Source: Polytrichum commune
Taxonomy: Eukaryota > Streptophyta > Polytrichopsida > Polytrichales > Polytrichaceae
Length of the DNA stretch: 60,000 nucleotides
NCBI GenBank assembly: GCA_950295325.1
Contig: OX485803.1
Span: 43,603,554-43,663,553, forward strand
Direction of reading: 5' to 3'
The position numbers and the translations under genes are program-made. Each line of letters starts with the position of its first letter. Position 1 is the stretch's first letter. This document shows, in pieces, positions 45,341 to 58,200 of this stretch. A model generated the notes under the pieces. The model searched no databases. It was not told the origin of the DNA and saw only the letters and a program-made list of their open reading frames with translations.

Positions 45341-48053
45341 TTTGCGTCCACACCACATTGTGGTAACCAATTCAAAGGTCATGAAGATGTGGTGTGTCTC
45401 AAAACCTTTTGGCTACTTTCTTAGACTTCAACTTGCTATATTTGCCTCAAGTCTTGTGCTTGTGGCTTGTTTTTCTTCACAATTTGGCTATTGGATTTTG
45501 TGGCATTGGCTGTTGTTTTAATTTCTTGGCTACATGCTTAAGCTTTGAGTTTGAGCTGAATTTGCTTCTTGTGCATTGTGAATTCGGTCTTCACTGCATG
45601 CATTGACCTTAAGCTTCTTGTTGGCTACTCTAGGCCTTGCACTTGAGATTTTTTTTTGTTTCCAATCTTTGAACCAATGTGCTTGGACCTTTTAATTAAA
45701 TTGAATGTTCATGCCGACAAAACCACGGAGAGGTCTTCTCTTACTTTAGTGACAAATTCAATTCATACCACCAATCTGGCAATCTTGATTCAACATTTAT
45801 GAATATGATAAACCCATTAGATATACATTACTAACCATCGCATCACTTGTACCACAAGTACAATATTTGTGATTAGAAGTGGATTCATTATTTTGGACAC
45901 AATTTTTTGTGATGTTGGAATTCTTCTAGTGTTGTATACATTGCATACCATTCAAAGGATTGTCATCAATGAGTGGATGCATAGGTTTGATTTGAGATCC
46001 TTGGCCATTAGACAAGTTTTAATCGTCGTCCCTTTGCAACAAGAGAATTCTTTGTACAATATATCCATGCTAGGCAATGTGATCTTCATCTCTAATTATG
46101 TGTAGATAAATGTAGTCCAATGTCATCATTATTGCTCTTTCATTACATTTATGTGATAGAGACATACTCTTTTAATCATTTTGCATTTGTGATGAAGCAA
46201 AGTGCATATCATGCAGATGCATTCTTTTCTAGGCCATCATTGCGCAATGGAGGATTGTTGGATTTAACAATAAATAAATAAATGATATTGTACATGACAA
46301 CACCATAGTTGATGACATGACTATGAGCTCACAAAATTAGCATTGGAGGGGATCATAGAAGAAAATTTAGCAATCATCACGAGCTTCAAAGGATGTTGTT
46401 ATCCCAAAGATGAAGTGGTGGTTAAACTTAATGTCCTCATGTACATCATCAATAAATTTCAATTTGTCTATTGGAATTTGTAATGTTTGTCTCTAAATCT
46501 ATTTAGTTTTTAAGAAAACAAATTTGACATTTTAAAATAATCTATCGTGGCATGTCAAACTCTTGGATGGAAGTTGGCATTTTTTTTCTAGATGCGGAGT
46601 TGCACAAGGAAGACATCCAAGAGATGTCAGAAGAGAGGCATACATGGCTACCCTCTGATGTTGAAGGATTTTCCAAATCTTCCAACAACATCAATGAGTT
46701 TAGTTGCATATCATATACCTTGCTTCATCTATAAAATTAGAGGACATGGCCATAACTTCAAATTATCAATGAATTTCAAAATTGTACTTGGATTTAAATC
46801 ATCAAATAGAGATTGGTCTACCTTCTCGTGGCTACAGTCTTCCACCATGGCTAGAAGACATCACACGCCTATGCGTGGATTCAAGATCACCCATCCATAT
46901 TCGTTTTTTTTGCATTGGAATAATAAAGTAGGGATCAAAAAGTACATGGGTGGAGAGGCCGATTGCAATTTGCAAACCTTCTAAGTAGCCATTCATGAAC
47001 CACATGCAAAATTTGGTGTTTAAATCTATTCTAATGAATTTGTGAAATATATAAGATCTAGGAATTTTGATCCCATTCATTGTGGGCTTTGTGTGTGTCT
47101 CCACAATATGAAATTCTCTACCTTTCAACTGAGTTTGCTTTTTAATTCCTTGTGAGTTGTAAATACTTTTCTCAAGTTATCAAAGCAAGTATTAAAGAAT
47201 ATGTGCAAAAATGCATGCAACCAATTTGTAATGGGAGCCAAAGTTGGCAAATAAATCGCTCAATTCTACAAGGCTAGCCTAACAATTCAAATTCTTTATG
47301 AACTTCAAAGAGGATGAGATTTATGCAACTCTTCCACTTCTAGTTCTATTCTTTAAGGCAGTGTAGAGTTGGGTATCGTGAGGAAGCATGTTTCCAAGAA
47401 TATGAGTTATGTATGTAATTAATTGGAATTACAAGAAGCCAAGCTTTAAAAATGAAACTAGTCACTTGGCTATTGGAACTCTTTAAAAACAACTTGGATT
47501 CTAGAACAACCATAGCAGGGTTTATTTTTATTTTTTATCATTATACTATTAATTATCCTTGCATAATGAACATCCTAACATGTTTTTTTTTAAAGGGTAG
47601 CCTTGTCCGATACACTAGCACCACTTATATATGTATGCCAGAGACTTATGAAATCTATGTCTATGCACTTTGAGTGAACACACTTATGTTAGAGTGCTCA
47701 TGAAATAGCAACCCCCTTTGGGAATTGCACAATGGCATGAAGATTGGAGAGTGCGATTGAGAGTGCGCATGGATGTGCAAATGAATGTGATGTGGCCCCT
47801 AGCCATCACAGAGTCATGTCACAAATGACTTGATGCCCACCGACGTGATGATTTTTTATACTATAGTGATAATTCAAGTAGATGATCTATTTTTGGTCAA
47901 TTGGTAGTAGCACTCAACTTCTACACTTTTTTATAAAAAAATCCAAAAAATTGGACCTTTAGATCTTATTTGGTGCAAGATCTAACTATCCAATTATTTT
48001 TAAAAATTTTGATATATTTCCTTTAAATCAATTACAAGTATGCATTGACCAAC
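45341..48053. other. AT-rich DNA, no gene supported
   Basis: Several 60-130 codon open frames (45394-45606, 46552-46984 plus; 46832-47128 minus) overlap on opposite strands and show no motifs. A decayed gene is possible near 46.5-47.1 kb, where readability is slightly better, but no product can be named. Confidence 0.35.
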
Positions 48054-48104
48054 TAGTCGATTGCCCCATATTGACTGCAAAAATTAATTACGGGCAATCG
48101 ACTA
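48054..48104. repeat. Perfect 13-bp inverted repeat (hairpin)
   Basis: TAGTCGATTGCCC at 48054-48066 and its exact reverse complement at 48092-48104, with a 25-nt loop. The word 'gtcgatt' recurs in the AT-rich DNA near 49087. No gene or promoter is adjacent. Confidence 0.8.
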
Positions 48105-48567
48105 CCTTGTCAAATACTAAATCCAAACAAATTAAAAATTTCCAATAAAATATGTAGACCATTAGATCTTGCAACCAACAAGATCTAACGGATTTTTTGG
48201 AGTTAATTTTCTTTTGCAATTATATGCCATGTTGATTGCAAAGCAGTAGTCAATCACACCGTTAACCATGGGGTTGATAATGCCGGTTTAACTTTGGGTA
48301 AACTAGCAGACTTGCCCCTCGCCGACATGACGATTTTGGGTCTGGCATCACATTGCCATCATAGGATGTGATCTGACATGATGTGAAATCCTAGGGGGTG
48401 CGCAATGCACACATGTGAGGAGGTTCAATCATTTTTGTATGCAAATTCTAAGGAGAAGAAGGAAAATCTGAAAGAAAGGGGAGTTTTGGGTAGCCCCTAA
48501 ATTGTTATACACCCACAATAAGAGACAATCGGATCTAGATGTACCTTACACCATAATGTCTTAGTGT
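48105..48567. other. Non-coding DNA, nothing identified
   Basis: No open frame, repeat or motif that I can support. Confidence 0.35.
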
Positions 48568-48858
48568 TGTATGGTCAGTAGACTTGCATGCCAACTTTGG
48601 AACTATGCCGATGATGACAAACTCCTTGGAGTGCTTGGAAGTGACAACCGGCTTATTTTTTCCGCTACACTAAATGCCTTATGTGATACAAACCCTAAAA
48701 AATGCATTTCATTGGACCTTGTGAAACATTGGTTGAAGATGAGCTTTGTGGGGTGGGGTGAGCTCCGTGAAATTTTAGCAAAAGAGATCAAGGATTATAA
48801 CAAGGTTTTAGTTTCTTGGGTTCATCACGAGGGTTTTCATACTAGACACATCATTTAG
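48568..48858 (+). CDS. Hypothetical small protein or exon
   Basis: About 95 codons are open from an ATG near 48571 to a TAG at 48856. I do not recognise it. The translation has balanced composition with a helix-prone middle (LDLVKHWLKMSFVGWGELRE) and ends HHEGFHTRHII; two Cys lie at positions 8 and 38. No signal peptide or membrane segment is visible. It is the most protein-like isolated frame in the right half of the window. It could be one exon of a larger or dead gene, or a transposon-derived fragment. No neighbours, TATA box or splice sites could be assigned with confidence. Confidence 0.3.
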   Translation, partial: CMVSRLACQLWNYADDDKLLGVLGSDNRLIFSATLNALCDTNPKKCISLDLVKHWLKMSFVGWGELREILAKEIKDYNKVLVSWVHHEGFHTRHII

Positions 48859-50879
48859 ATGAAATTTTTTTTTGTAAATGTTTTATATCTTTGCTACATT
48901 TTTGTTAAAGTATAACATTTTTAAATTGAAGAAATTGTTGGCTTTCCTCTCTTTTTAACTTGCACATATACTTAATACCCATAAGAGCATCTACATAAGG
49001 AGTTGGTTGTTCATATAAGCAGTTGATTAGTATGTCGACTGCTTACATAAGTTATTGACAAATGTGTTGTTGCTAATGTGAGCAGTCGATTAGGAAGTAA
49101 GTTGCTTATGTTAGCAATAGACTATACAAGGTCAATGCTATGGTGGTAGTCAACTACCACATTGACTACTATGGTGGCAGCCAAATGTCGCATCATTTGC
49201 TACCATGAGCAGTTAATGTTGCCGTTCACTGCTCAAGCAATAGTAGACCTTGTGGTGACGTTGTAAAAATAGCATAATGTGGTAACAAATTTGTTAACAC
49301 AATAATGTTCACTAGGCATCACATCATGAGGATATACAATGCATGTTGTACAAAGTGTAGGTGAGCCTTTGTCCGCTACTATTCATTATTAGGCTTTAAA
49401 AGAATCAAATTAGTACATTTTGTGTGTTTAGTGTGCTAGCCCTTTTGTGGGGTCGAAGTTATGCAATTTTTTGCCTAATTCAAAATTAATGCCCAAAGTC
49501 CTATATATTATACAGGCTTGCCCAATAGCTTGGTAGAGTTGCTTAGGATGCTCTAATAAACCGTCTCTTCTAGTCAATGAACTGTCATATGCTCGCCCTA
49601 AGGAAAGGCCATGTATTTAAGCCCTAGTGGGGATGCTTGCAACATTGGTCTTATTGGATGTACTTTAGGTTTTAACTAATTAAAATCCAAGAAAACACTC
49701 ATGAAAGACTTAAATGATGATTTGATAATATCTAGGAGTCTCCGATGAGTTTATTTTAGGCTAATGAAGGTTGAAACTAACAATTGGGTAGGTTATTCCT
49801 TCAATAAAGGTTCAAGATCTCTCGAACAATAGTACATGCATTTTTGGCTTTATCTCATACTCACACTATTTACCTTGACTAGTCTAGGAGTGAATTCATT
49901 TGAATAAGAACTTGTGCATTTAGTTGATTTCTACTCATAATTTCTAGGATGAATGGTAAGTAGAGACTTCAATTACACAATCTTCTATATCACTCAATCC
50001 TCATGTTGTTGCCATTCTATCTCACTTATGTTAGACAATTTACCTTGATTAATTACTCGTGCATGATTACATAAGAAATATAGCACTCATTCCCTAAGAG
50101 GAACATCAAGTCATTCTTGACTAAATGCAAACCATTGACTTTGCATCCATTCTAACACATACTATCCATGCAAAGCAACTTAATCTATGTCATTCAACCA
50201 AAGGTAGATACTTAATTATAATCCCTCATCAACATTATGAATCACATACAACAGTTACCAGAATATAGATAATCCAACACAATCTCTATGGTTGCCTTCC
50301 ATTCAATCAAGCAACTGACAATTGTCACATACCAATCATCACTTACCTACATTCGAATGCATCGGCCCTTGGCCTTACTCTCTAGTGATTACAATTAAAG
50401 CAACTCACAAAATGGTTCAAAGACCATTGACATTAAATTAATTTCCAATACAAAACAAGGTGCACTTGGAGTCAATACTCACAACCAAATTTAAGTGGAT
50501 TATTAGATAGTAAGTCGAGGAATCACTCCTCACTCGATACTCACAAACTTCACCAACAACTATTGGAAGGAATACAGTTCAACTCATAAAACCACACAAT
50601 GGATCAATCACTGATCACATACTAGCGCAATGGCTCAATAGCCAATTGCCATTACAACCGGTACATGAAATTCAAATGTTTGCGCTCCCTCTTTTCTAGT
50701 AATATAGTCTTCATATAACAAAAAATTGACTTGTGCTAATCTTCTAAAGCTGCATCTCCTCCTATCAGAGCGTAACCTTCTAAAATCATCATTTCACATA
50801 TCTCCTAGACTACGAACTTCTACAACACATACGAATTGAATTTATAGTTCTAAATAACTACTCTTTCTTTACGTTGGTT
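48859..50879. other. Non-coding DNA, no gene supported
   Basis: AT-rich sequence. A tRNA-like box pair near 49530 and 49613 was considered and rejected (see rejected items). Confidence 0.4.
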
Positions 50880-52326
50880 TCCCTTTGGGGCAAAAGTGTC
50901 AAGAAAATTGACTCTACATTGGCCCTTCTATCCCATCCAAAATCCCAAAAAAGGAGGAACCACCACTTTATCATTATAGGCACATGTGAGGGGTCCATAT
51001 TCGTTAACCTTGGCCCACCAAACTTGGGAGCATGATCTAGAGCTAGAGCTAAAGCTACGTGTGGGTGGCCCTACAGACCTAAAATGTGTTGGGTTCGAAC
51101 TTCGAGGAATGCTGTGTGAAGGAGCCTGGCATTGAGGGTGTCCGCACCCCGGGCACCATGATTTACACAATATAGAATTGGTGTGTCGGATGTGGGAGAG
51201 GCGTGGTATTCCGGGCACACAAACTGGCCGTAGTCTGCTCCATCTCCCACACAATTCGCGACGCCCGCTGGAGCCAAGACTGCATATATACCTACATGTG
51301 CTGCGCATCGGGAGCCCAGGAAGTCGGAGGCCCAGCAAGTGCATGAACCGCTAATTCCAGGCGCCAGGTGTGTCGCATAGGTGTATATACGCGCTACCAC
51401 CAGTAACTACCGCCTTTGTTATATATAAACTATACACCCGTGTGCATCTGCCCGTCTGGGAGGGATCAGTTGCAGCGCTCATCATAAGGATGCACAAGTT
51501 TAGTCTATTAGGTTTTATTAAATCGGTATTAGATCCCTGCGGAACGCCGGGGCAGTTGGTAAAGATAGCAGCTGCCTAGTTTCGAGGATAGACAGATACA
51601 TAGTTTTCTTGTCACCTGTAGCCGCTCATGACTAGAGTTGTCCTGTCTCATCAGTGCCGATTCCTCCAATCCCAATTTCTACCTTGGAATTTCGCTTTCC
51701 TTGCCGGCCAATACATCATGTTTATGCTAATTTTTTGGGCCCATGAAATAGTTCATGTCCATGATTGCAATTTTTTTGGGTTTCTCTGTTGAAGCCGGCA
51801 GGCCCACAAGTCTTTTTAATCTGGACGAAAAACTCAGTCTTTATGTGGATAGGTGAAAAGCTCATCACAAAGAAAGCTCCTGTGTACGCAGCTCCTTATA
51901 ATTATCAGGATTGAGGCTTTCTTTAAAGTGCGGTGCTTTTAAGTAATCATATCAGCTGCGTGCACGTCTTATTTCCTTATTTCCAAGTAGTTTGGATTAC
52001 GACCTGGAACTACGCGCGAAAGTATTGCTACATATTTACTCAATGTAAACACTTCCATTGAGTACTCTATTTAAAGAGAATACCATGAGTTCTATATGCT
52101 ATTTGCATCCTCTATATTTAACGTTATAGCACTGTGGAACTCCAAATTCAAATCCAGTGACTACTTGAAGCAAAAGGTTGGATGATTCTGCTAAGAATTC
52201 GTTCTATTTCTTTCTGTCGGGCCCAGTAAAACATACTGACAAAGGGGGGTAATATCAGAAACGATCCTCGAAGTAGTTATGGCGAACGAAGTTGATCTGA
52301 AATGCTCTAGAAACGAATTCATGTTG
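50880..52326. other. GC- and CpG-richer stretch, product unknown
   Basis: Composition changes here: GC is higher and CG dinucleotides are frequent (for example 51150-51400 and 51530-51710). Two overlapping minus-strand open frames of 138 and 109 codons (50928-51344 and 51071-51400) and one plus frame (51370-51579) show no recognisable domain. Retained CpG suggests less methylation-driven decay than in the neighbouring repeats, so this may be low-copy DNA, a recent insertion or organelle-derived; I cannot tell which. Confidence 0.35.
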
Positions 52327-52359
52327 ATCTTGATACATGGATGATGCATGTATCAAGAT
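52327..52359. repeat. Perfect 13-bp hairpin
   Basis: ATCTTGATACATG at 52327-52339 and its exact reverse complement at 52347-52359, with a 7-nt loop GATGATG. It is not followed by a T run and has no nearby ORF. Confidence 0.85.
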
Positions 52360-52415
52360 GATCATAACCTGGGAGTGCTACGTAATCACAATGCTTTCAT
52401 GGGACACAATGTAAC

Positions 52416-52556
52416 CTTGGAACTCCCGCTTATGCATTGTAACTATATGAATGACGAAGAAATCAGATCAAAGGCACATGACAAACCAACACGATGCTAT
52501 CTCGGAACTCCTACTCATGCATTGTAATTATATTAATAACGAAGAAATTAGGTCAA
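52416..52556 (+). repeat. Local direct duplication, 56-bp units offset by 85 bp
   Basis: Unit 1 (52416-52471) and unit 2 (52501-52556) share 'ggaactcc' and 'catgcattgtaa', then 'taacgaagaaat/tgacgaagaaat' and 'aggtcaa/agatcaa'. Divergence is about one base in six. Confidence 0.85.
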
Positions 52557-53723
52557 TAATCAGTTCTAGTCCTGCCCTTTGCACTTGAGGTGAAGGTCCT
52601 TTCCATTCACAAGAAATATTGACAGGCGATTCAATCCAGCTTAAATTAGATGATTCGAAGGTACAGTGAAATGTATTAGGGGATAAAAACTCTTCACGAA
52701 ACTTGGCTGCAGTCAGCTTATAAATATATATTCATCATCTTGCTTGCAAGTCTACCGCTTGGAGATTCCACCAAATAAACTGAAATTATCCTATAGGCAG
52801 TCAAGAACTCTCTACCCATATATCCAAAGATAACGAAGCTTTTCTTAGCTGACCAGGAGTCAATTTGTGAAGCACGCCGCATAATACTAGTGTCAATACG
52901 GAATGTGTGTGACTAGTCGATCCCCGAATATGACGACATTTCGCTTGCTTGATACCCCTTGCATAGAATGCAGTGGGCGCATGAGTTTGAAAGCAGTGCT
53001 TATAAAATATTTCACTAAGCACTTCACTGCATGCCAGGAATCTTGATCAGCATAATTCTGTGCGAGTTTGTACTAGAGGCTCCGTAAACCTGGTCTAGGG
53101 TTTACAAACGAGGTTGCGGCTCTATCAAGGGTGAAGTGTCTCTCATTCACACCAATCAAAGATTGACTTCATCTTTCTCTCATCATTAGATGCAACGATG
53201 AGTACACATCCCTTCAATGTACAGAAAGAAGATAGAAAACGATCGTTATTCACGTGGATGTTAGGTCTATACTAAGCCATGTGGGAATTCGCCATTCCAA
53301 CGAGAGCAGTTCAAAACTGGGTTCTAACCTAGAAGGCTTGCAAATACAACATAATGACTTTGGCCTTTCTGTCTCTTAAAAGATAAAAGATGGGAATTTT
53401 GTAAAAACAAAAAAATCCAACACATTGATGACCAAGGGATGATTAATGATTTGTCTCTTCTTGTCTTGAGTGAGAGGTGACCATCTCAAGTTGATCATTG
53501 TTGGTCACCTCATGGTGATCATAGTTACTTGCTGATCATCATTTCGAGTTGGCGCATTCATGTGTGAGTCAGGCTTAACATCGGATGAGAGGTGGTCACT
53601 AATTTACCCCATCAAGATAATTTAGACCTTTTGCTGACATATAAGCTATGTGGACCTCATGTGGTCACTCCTCTTAAATAGAGATCCAAATTCGAGTAGT
53701 ACATGGCTATGCTTGTAGGTGAG
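52557..53723. other. CpG-retaining non-coding DNA
   Basis: No open frame with a recognisable motif; the 73-codon minus frame at 52801-53022 is unsupported. Confidence 0.35.
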
Positions 53724-54095
53724 GGCCAGTTCACACAAGTCCCAAGTCCCACTCATGTTAGCAAATCCCAACATGGAGAGAAAGTCCCAACTTGTGAGCC
53801 TCAAGTAACCATTAAAATATGATTATTGATCATTATAGTAAGATCTTGATTATTTTATGCAAAAATATTCACGGAACTTGAGTTGAGAGTTGGGTCTAGG
53901 TTTTTGCTCAACCCAACTCACAACACAAGTCCCAAGCCTCACCTCCAAAAAATGTTGCCATGTAGGCATCCATGTCATAGTTGGGACTTAAGACTTGGGA
54001 CCTGTGTGAAGTGGTAAGTCCCAACTTTCATGCTCTCAACGATTAAGATTGCACGAATTGACCTAAAATGACTTGGGACCCGTGTGAACTAGGCC
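53724..54095. mobile_element. Probable MITE, 372 bp, inverted termini
   Basis: Left end GGCCAGTTCACACAAGTCCC followed by AAGTC; the right end read inward is GGCCTAGTTCACACGGGTCC followed by CAAGTC. That is about 25 bp of inverted terminal repeat with one indel and two mismatches. Words like 'gtcccaa' and 'cttggga' recur inside (for example 53930 and 53990), which gives nested partial inversions. There is no transposase. No clear target duplication was seen, so the superfamily (hAT or PIF-like) is undetermined. Confidence 0.6.
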
Positions 54096-54232
54096 TATGA
54101 ACAAACATTAAAATACCATGTTGTTATGATGAGATTGGACTATGTGCTCAACATATATAGACACCATTCTAAAATTAATAATTAACACATTTGGGATGGT
54201 CTATGTGACCATTTTAGTGAGATATAAAATCT

Positions 54233-54715
54233 TCACTTCGATCTCTTGTAACTTTTGCATCTTAACTCCAATCCTAAAACTTTAAATGATAATTTGCAGC
54301 ACGATTTGTAATTGCCAACCAGCAGATGAGACAATATCTGATCCGATCTAATGCAATCCGACGACCAAAATTTTGTGTGGAGTTGGCAGTGCCCACCCAT
54401 CGGGCCATATCCCAAGCTTATATTTCTTGCAGGAACATAGCGAAGTTTGTGAAGAGAACGACCAGGACGTGACTCTATAGCTTCAAGCCTGAACCTGGGG
54501 CTGCTTCGGAGTACGAGGACAAAGCTAGAGAAGACCCATAGATCACTCGGTGGGTCGGCGAGTGGTGAGGATCGCTGCGCAGCATTCCAGGAGGCTGGAA
54601 TACTGTTTTGGACCCACCAATTACGAGTAGCTGCAGCAAGTCGCTTCTTTCTTTCCTTCCTTCGGGCCCGAAATATCACAAGACCAATTCCTCTCTCCTC
54701 TCGACGTCTCAGCTT
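54233..54715 (-). other. Unrecognised open frame in CpG-rich DNA
   Basis: About 148 codons are open on the minus strand with an Arg/Lys-rich start (ARRKERKKR) and a Ser/Arg-rich middle. No ATG opens it; the nearest start is GTG, so it would have to be an internal exon or untranslated sequence. The 5' flank on this strand is CpG-rich with CT/GA runs (54640-54720), the texture of a plant 5' untranslated region. The product is not recognised. It could be the transcribed end of a gene pointing left, or simply unmethylated intergenic DNA. Confidence 0.25.
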
Positions 54716-54931
54716 GGGCCTCGCTCCCCCATTTAAACATTATTATTGTGCTCCAGGCGTCATCATGAAGTTGACAGACACTTTATGTTGTGGAGAAGGG
54801 CAATGATGAGGCCGATCAATCGATAGTACACGTGCGCATCCTCCTTACCCTACGATGGACATCTGGTGTGTGACGAACAATCTTCATTGCTAATATGTCA
54901 AATTTCCTTATTACCAAATACTCGTTCATCT

Positions 54932-54941
54932 GTATAAAAGC
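54932..54941 (+). promoter_or_regulatory. TATA-box-like motif
   Basis: CTGTATAAAAGCC on the plus strand in a CpG-rich setting. An ATG lies about 65 bp downstream (near 54996) and opens a 40-codon frame with four Cys; a longer 75-codon frame without ATG overlaps it (55015-55242). The spacing suits a plant core promoter, but no transcript or product is known. Confidence 0.3.
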
Positions 54942-54989
54942 CACAACCTTTGGATATTTAGATCAACTGTGTGACTTGTAACAGTGTTC

Positions 54990-55242
54990 GGGGAGATGTT
55001 GGGCACAATCAGTTGTGGACGTCAAGTGGGGGGATGTGAAGAACTTCAGGGACGGTATCAAGGAAACAGAGGAAGCATGGTGTTGTGCAATGATGAATTT
55101 TGCAAGTCTCATTGAATTCAGCTCAAATTGTGAGCCACTGAGGTGGGATGGCATGAGGCCTATGAGTGTGGCAGGGTTTACTTTTAGGTCCAATCGAAAA
55201 GAAGGGCACACACACAGAAGAAAAATCAAATTTATTTTCTAA
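54990..55242 (+). other. Possible gene start or exon, unrecognised
   Basis: Two overlapping plus-strand frames and one minus-strand frame of 88 codons (54963-55229) all lie here. The plus frame from 55015 reads VKWGDVKNFRDGIKETEEAW and CEPLRWDGMRP; the minus frame reads LIGLMPSHLSGSQFELNSMR. Both are equally protein-like, so strand cannot be decided by eye. No family is recognised. Confidence 0.2.
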
Positions 55243-58200
55243 AGGTGCGCCCGCAACAACGAGAGGAGCACTTTTCTTCGGACCCTTTAGCTAAACGACA
55301 TAATTTCACCTGTCATACGCTGAAAATAGCGAACGAAGCAACATGTTCAACCTACAGATCCCTGTATCAACACGTGTTGATATAAGGATCAATGCCATGA
55401 AGTCGTGATGATAACTACCTCAAAACTTAGTAGTGTTCTAAGTCCAATCGCTAACATTTTGATGACTTTTGGTTAGCGATCAGTTCTCCCTGTTCATACA
55501 TTTGTAAGGTTCAGGGAGGAGGGGTCTTATTGAGGTTTGCATTGGACTTTGAGGTCTTTCCACTATGTGAATAACGTGGTCATAGGGTCAATACACATGA
55601 AGGTAGAGGGTGCCTAAACCAACCCAATGGTGGATTTAGCCTATTTTATAGAGTCCATTTGGAATAGTGGTATCCATGATTGGCTTAGCAAATTGGCTCC
55701 AACATGGGAGAAACAAAAATAAACTAAATTTCACATAATATGAATATATTGCGCATTTTTAAGGTCACTTACCCCTAGCTTCTTAAGTCCCTTGGACCTA
55801 CTTTTTTTACTCAACAAATGGCTCCCAAAACCATCCCGACAATCGTCATAAATCACCCCCGTTTTTTTGTCCAAAATCAAACCCACTTTCTCCCAAACCC
55901 ACCCCCACCTTTTGTCCAAAGTTCAAACTACCCCCACACTAAAACCAACACTTCATCCAATAAACTCTTTGAGCCTTACAAGTATTGCATGTGAGATCTT
56001 AATAAATTACTAAAAAGTTACCCACCCCTAGCTAGTATATTCTAACGCTTGCCTGAAGCTAATTATGCATTCTCCGAAAACCTCCCCACTTTCACCCAAA
56101 TCTGCCCCCACTTTACATCAGAGATTCAAACAATTTTATATGGCGTGCATCATGCTTCGGTTACAGGTTTAGGAGGCGTGTATAGGAGACACTTTTAGGA
56201 AGGGGTGGATTAGCACCCTCTATCTTAGTGTCTAGGTCCATGAAACATCGGTTTCTCAAACTAGAAGGCGTATTTTCTTGAGCACATTCCAACAAGATTT
56301 GGAAGGAAAGTGGAGCTACATTAAAAGTGCTTCATTTTTTTTTCCTACTTTGGACTTGGACATCCTAGCTTAAACTCCTTGGGTCCAAAAAAAAATTCTC
56401 TCAACCAATATGATTGCTCTATTTTGGAGCTTCTTAGGTTTTTCCCTCGTGAACCCGCCATTATTCACCACTCGGCATTATTGGCCATTAGGTGTTTCCA
56501 AAATCTATGAAATTGGCATTAATTTTCACCACCCTCATATATCATAAAACCATCTAGTGGTCATGTGATTCCTGGATGTTCACAATGTCAGTTTGGAACT
56601 GTACACATGTAAGGTCGAGGCCATCTGTACCCAATAAAATAATAGAGTTACAGTTCTTTAGGAAGAGTACTAGTGGGGAATCATTTAACTTGCGAAGAGA
56701 AGCAAATTCTAAGGAGAATGCATTTTTAAAATATTTTTTCATGAACATGGAATTTGTTACAAATTTTGAAGCTGTAAAGTTAGGGTAACACATAGTCAAT
56801 CTATAGGTTAACCCATAACCGCTCATCTAAAGGCTACTGTTTGGCTATGACAATTGTCAAAACTCTTATGAGGGTTTTTAATCACTAGCTGCCACCACAT
56901 AAAGCTCAACTCCATTCGCCTATAAAATATAAATCTCATCCATGTCGGCATTACATGATCCTAGTCAGTGGTTAAATGGACATGATCGACTATGGATGCC
57001 CCAACCTTATTTAACCCCTAACTTCCCATGCCCAATTTCCCTCAAATCTGCTTGGAAAATGAGACCTCAATTTTGATGACCGTAGTTGAAGATCTAAAGC
57101 TTACTTTGACAATCCAAACGTATAGATGTTTGCAAGTTATAGGTGACTACTCACAGTCCAAATTTTAAATGGTGAAGTTCTATTTTGTAGGAGATTATAA
57201 TAGGATTGTCAGTAATGGTCTTGGGAAGCATCAATTTAGAAATTAAGTTAAGGTTGGTTTTTTTTTATTAACCTTCCACTCAAATTATCTCCAAATGGCA
57301 AAAATGTTACCTTCATTCAAAAGAGGGGCAATATACTTACTCAAATCAACTCACAAATCTTGAAATCATTACTTTTTAATTTTTTTGGGAAACCTTGCAA
57401 TTTGAGGCAACGGTGCCACAACTGTGCACCTTCCACATGGATTTACACCCACCAACACATGTGTAACCAAAAATTCCAATAGTAGATGTCTAGGATGTGT
57501 TGCGTTTGAATGTCATGCAAATTTTCAGATCAATTGAGAATCATTTGCACATAGGGATCAACAAAAAACATCTTTCAAGCTTGTCAAATTCTTCTTCTTC
57601 TTCTACAACAATTGTTTAGCCAAGCCTAGTCACCCACCTCTTTGAATTAGGCCACCATCACTATTACCAAGGTATTTAATGGGATCTAGTTAAATAGTGA
57701 CCCCCATAGATATGTGGTTAACTAAAAATATATCTCAAGTGGACCATTTAAACTAATTTGGGGCCTCTAGTGCTATTATTGAAAGAAAACTACATGCTAA
57801 AATAAGTAACATTGTTTCAACCATGCGTAATGTTGGTGGGGGTCCAATTCAAAGAGGTGGATGTCTTGCCCTCAACTTCAAATTCCATGTAAATTGGAGT
57901 TCAAGCTAATAAGCTAGGAAAATCATATTATATTTCATACACTATTTTTAGTGGGTATTGGAACCAAAAGTCAATTTGAATTTAAGACAAGTTGTAACAG
58001 TGTGCATGGAGATTTTTGGGCATAGTGAATCAAATCCTAGTGTTTCCAAGTTCAACCGATTACATGTTGTGATCTTTCAATCTTTCATTATTGACGTGAG
58101 GTATATTCAATGGATTCCTCCAAAATAATCGGTAATTTTCCTAAAGTCTTGAATTTCAACCAGTTATTTGGAACTAGCAACCAGTTCTCCCCATTCATTG

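Noticed and set aside
49515-49660. tRNA-derived SINE candidate: 'agcttggtagagttg' (A-box-like) and 'gtatttaagccct' (B-box-like)
   Set aside because: The boxes are about 80 nt apart, further than in a tRNA or typical SINE head, the B box is a poor match, and no tail or target duplication is visible.
51088-51102. 'gggttcgaacttc' resembling a Pol III B box
   Set aside because: No A box at the right distance upstream and no cloverleaf can be folded by eye.
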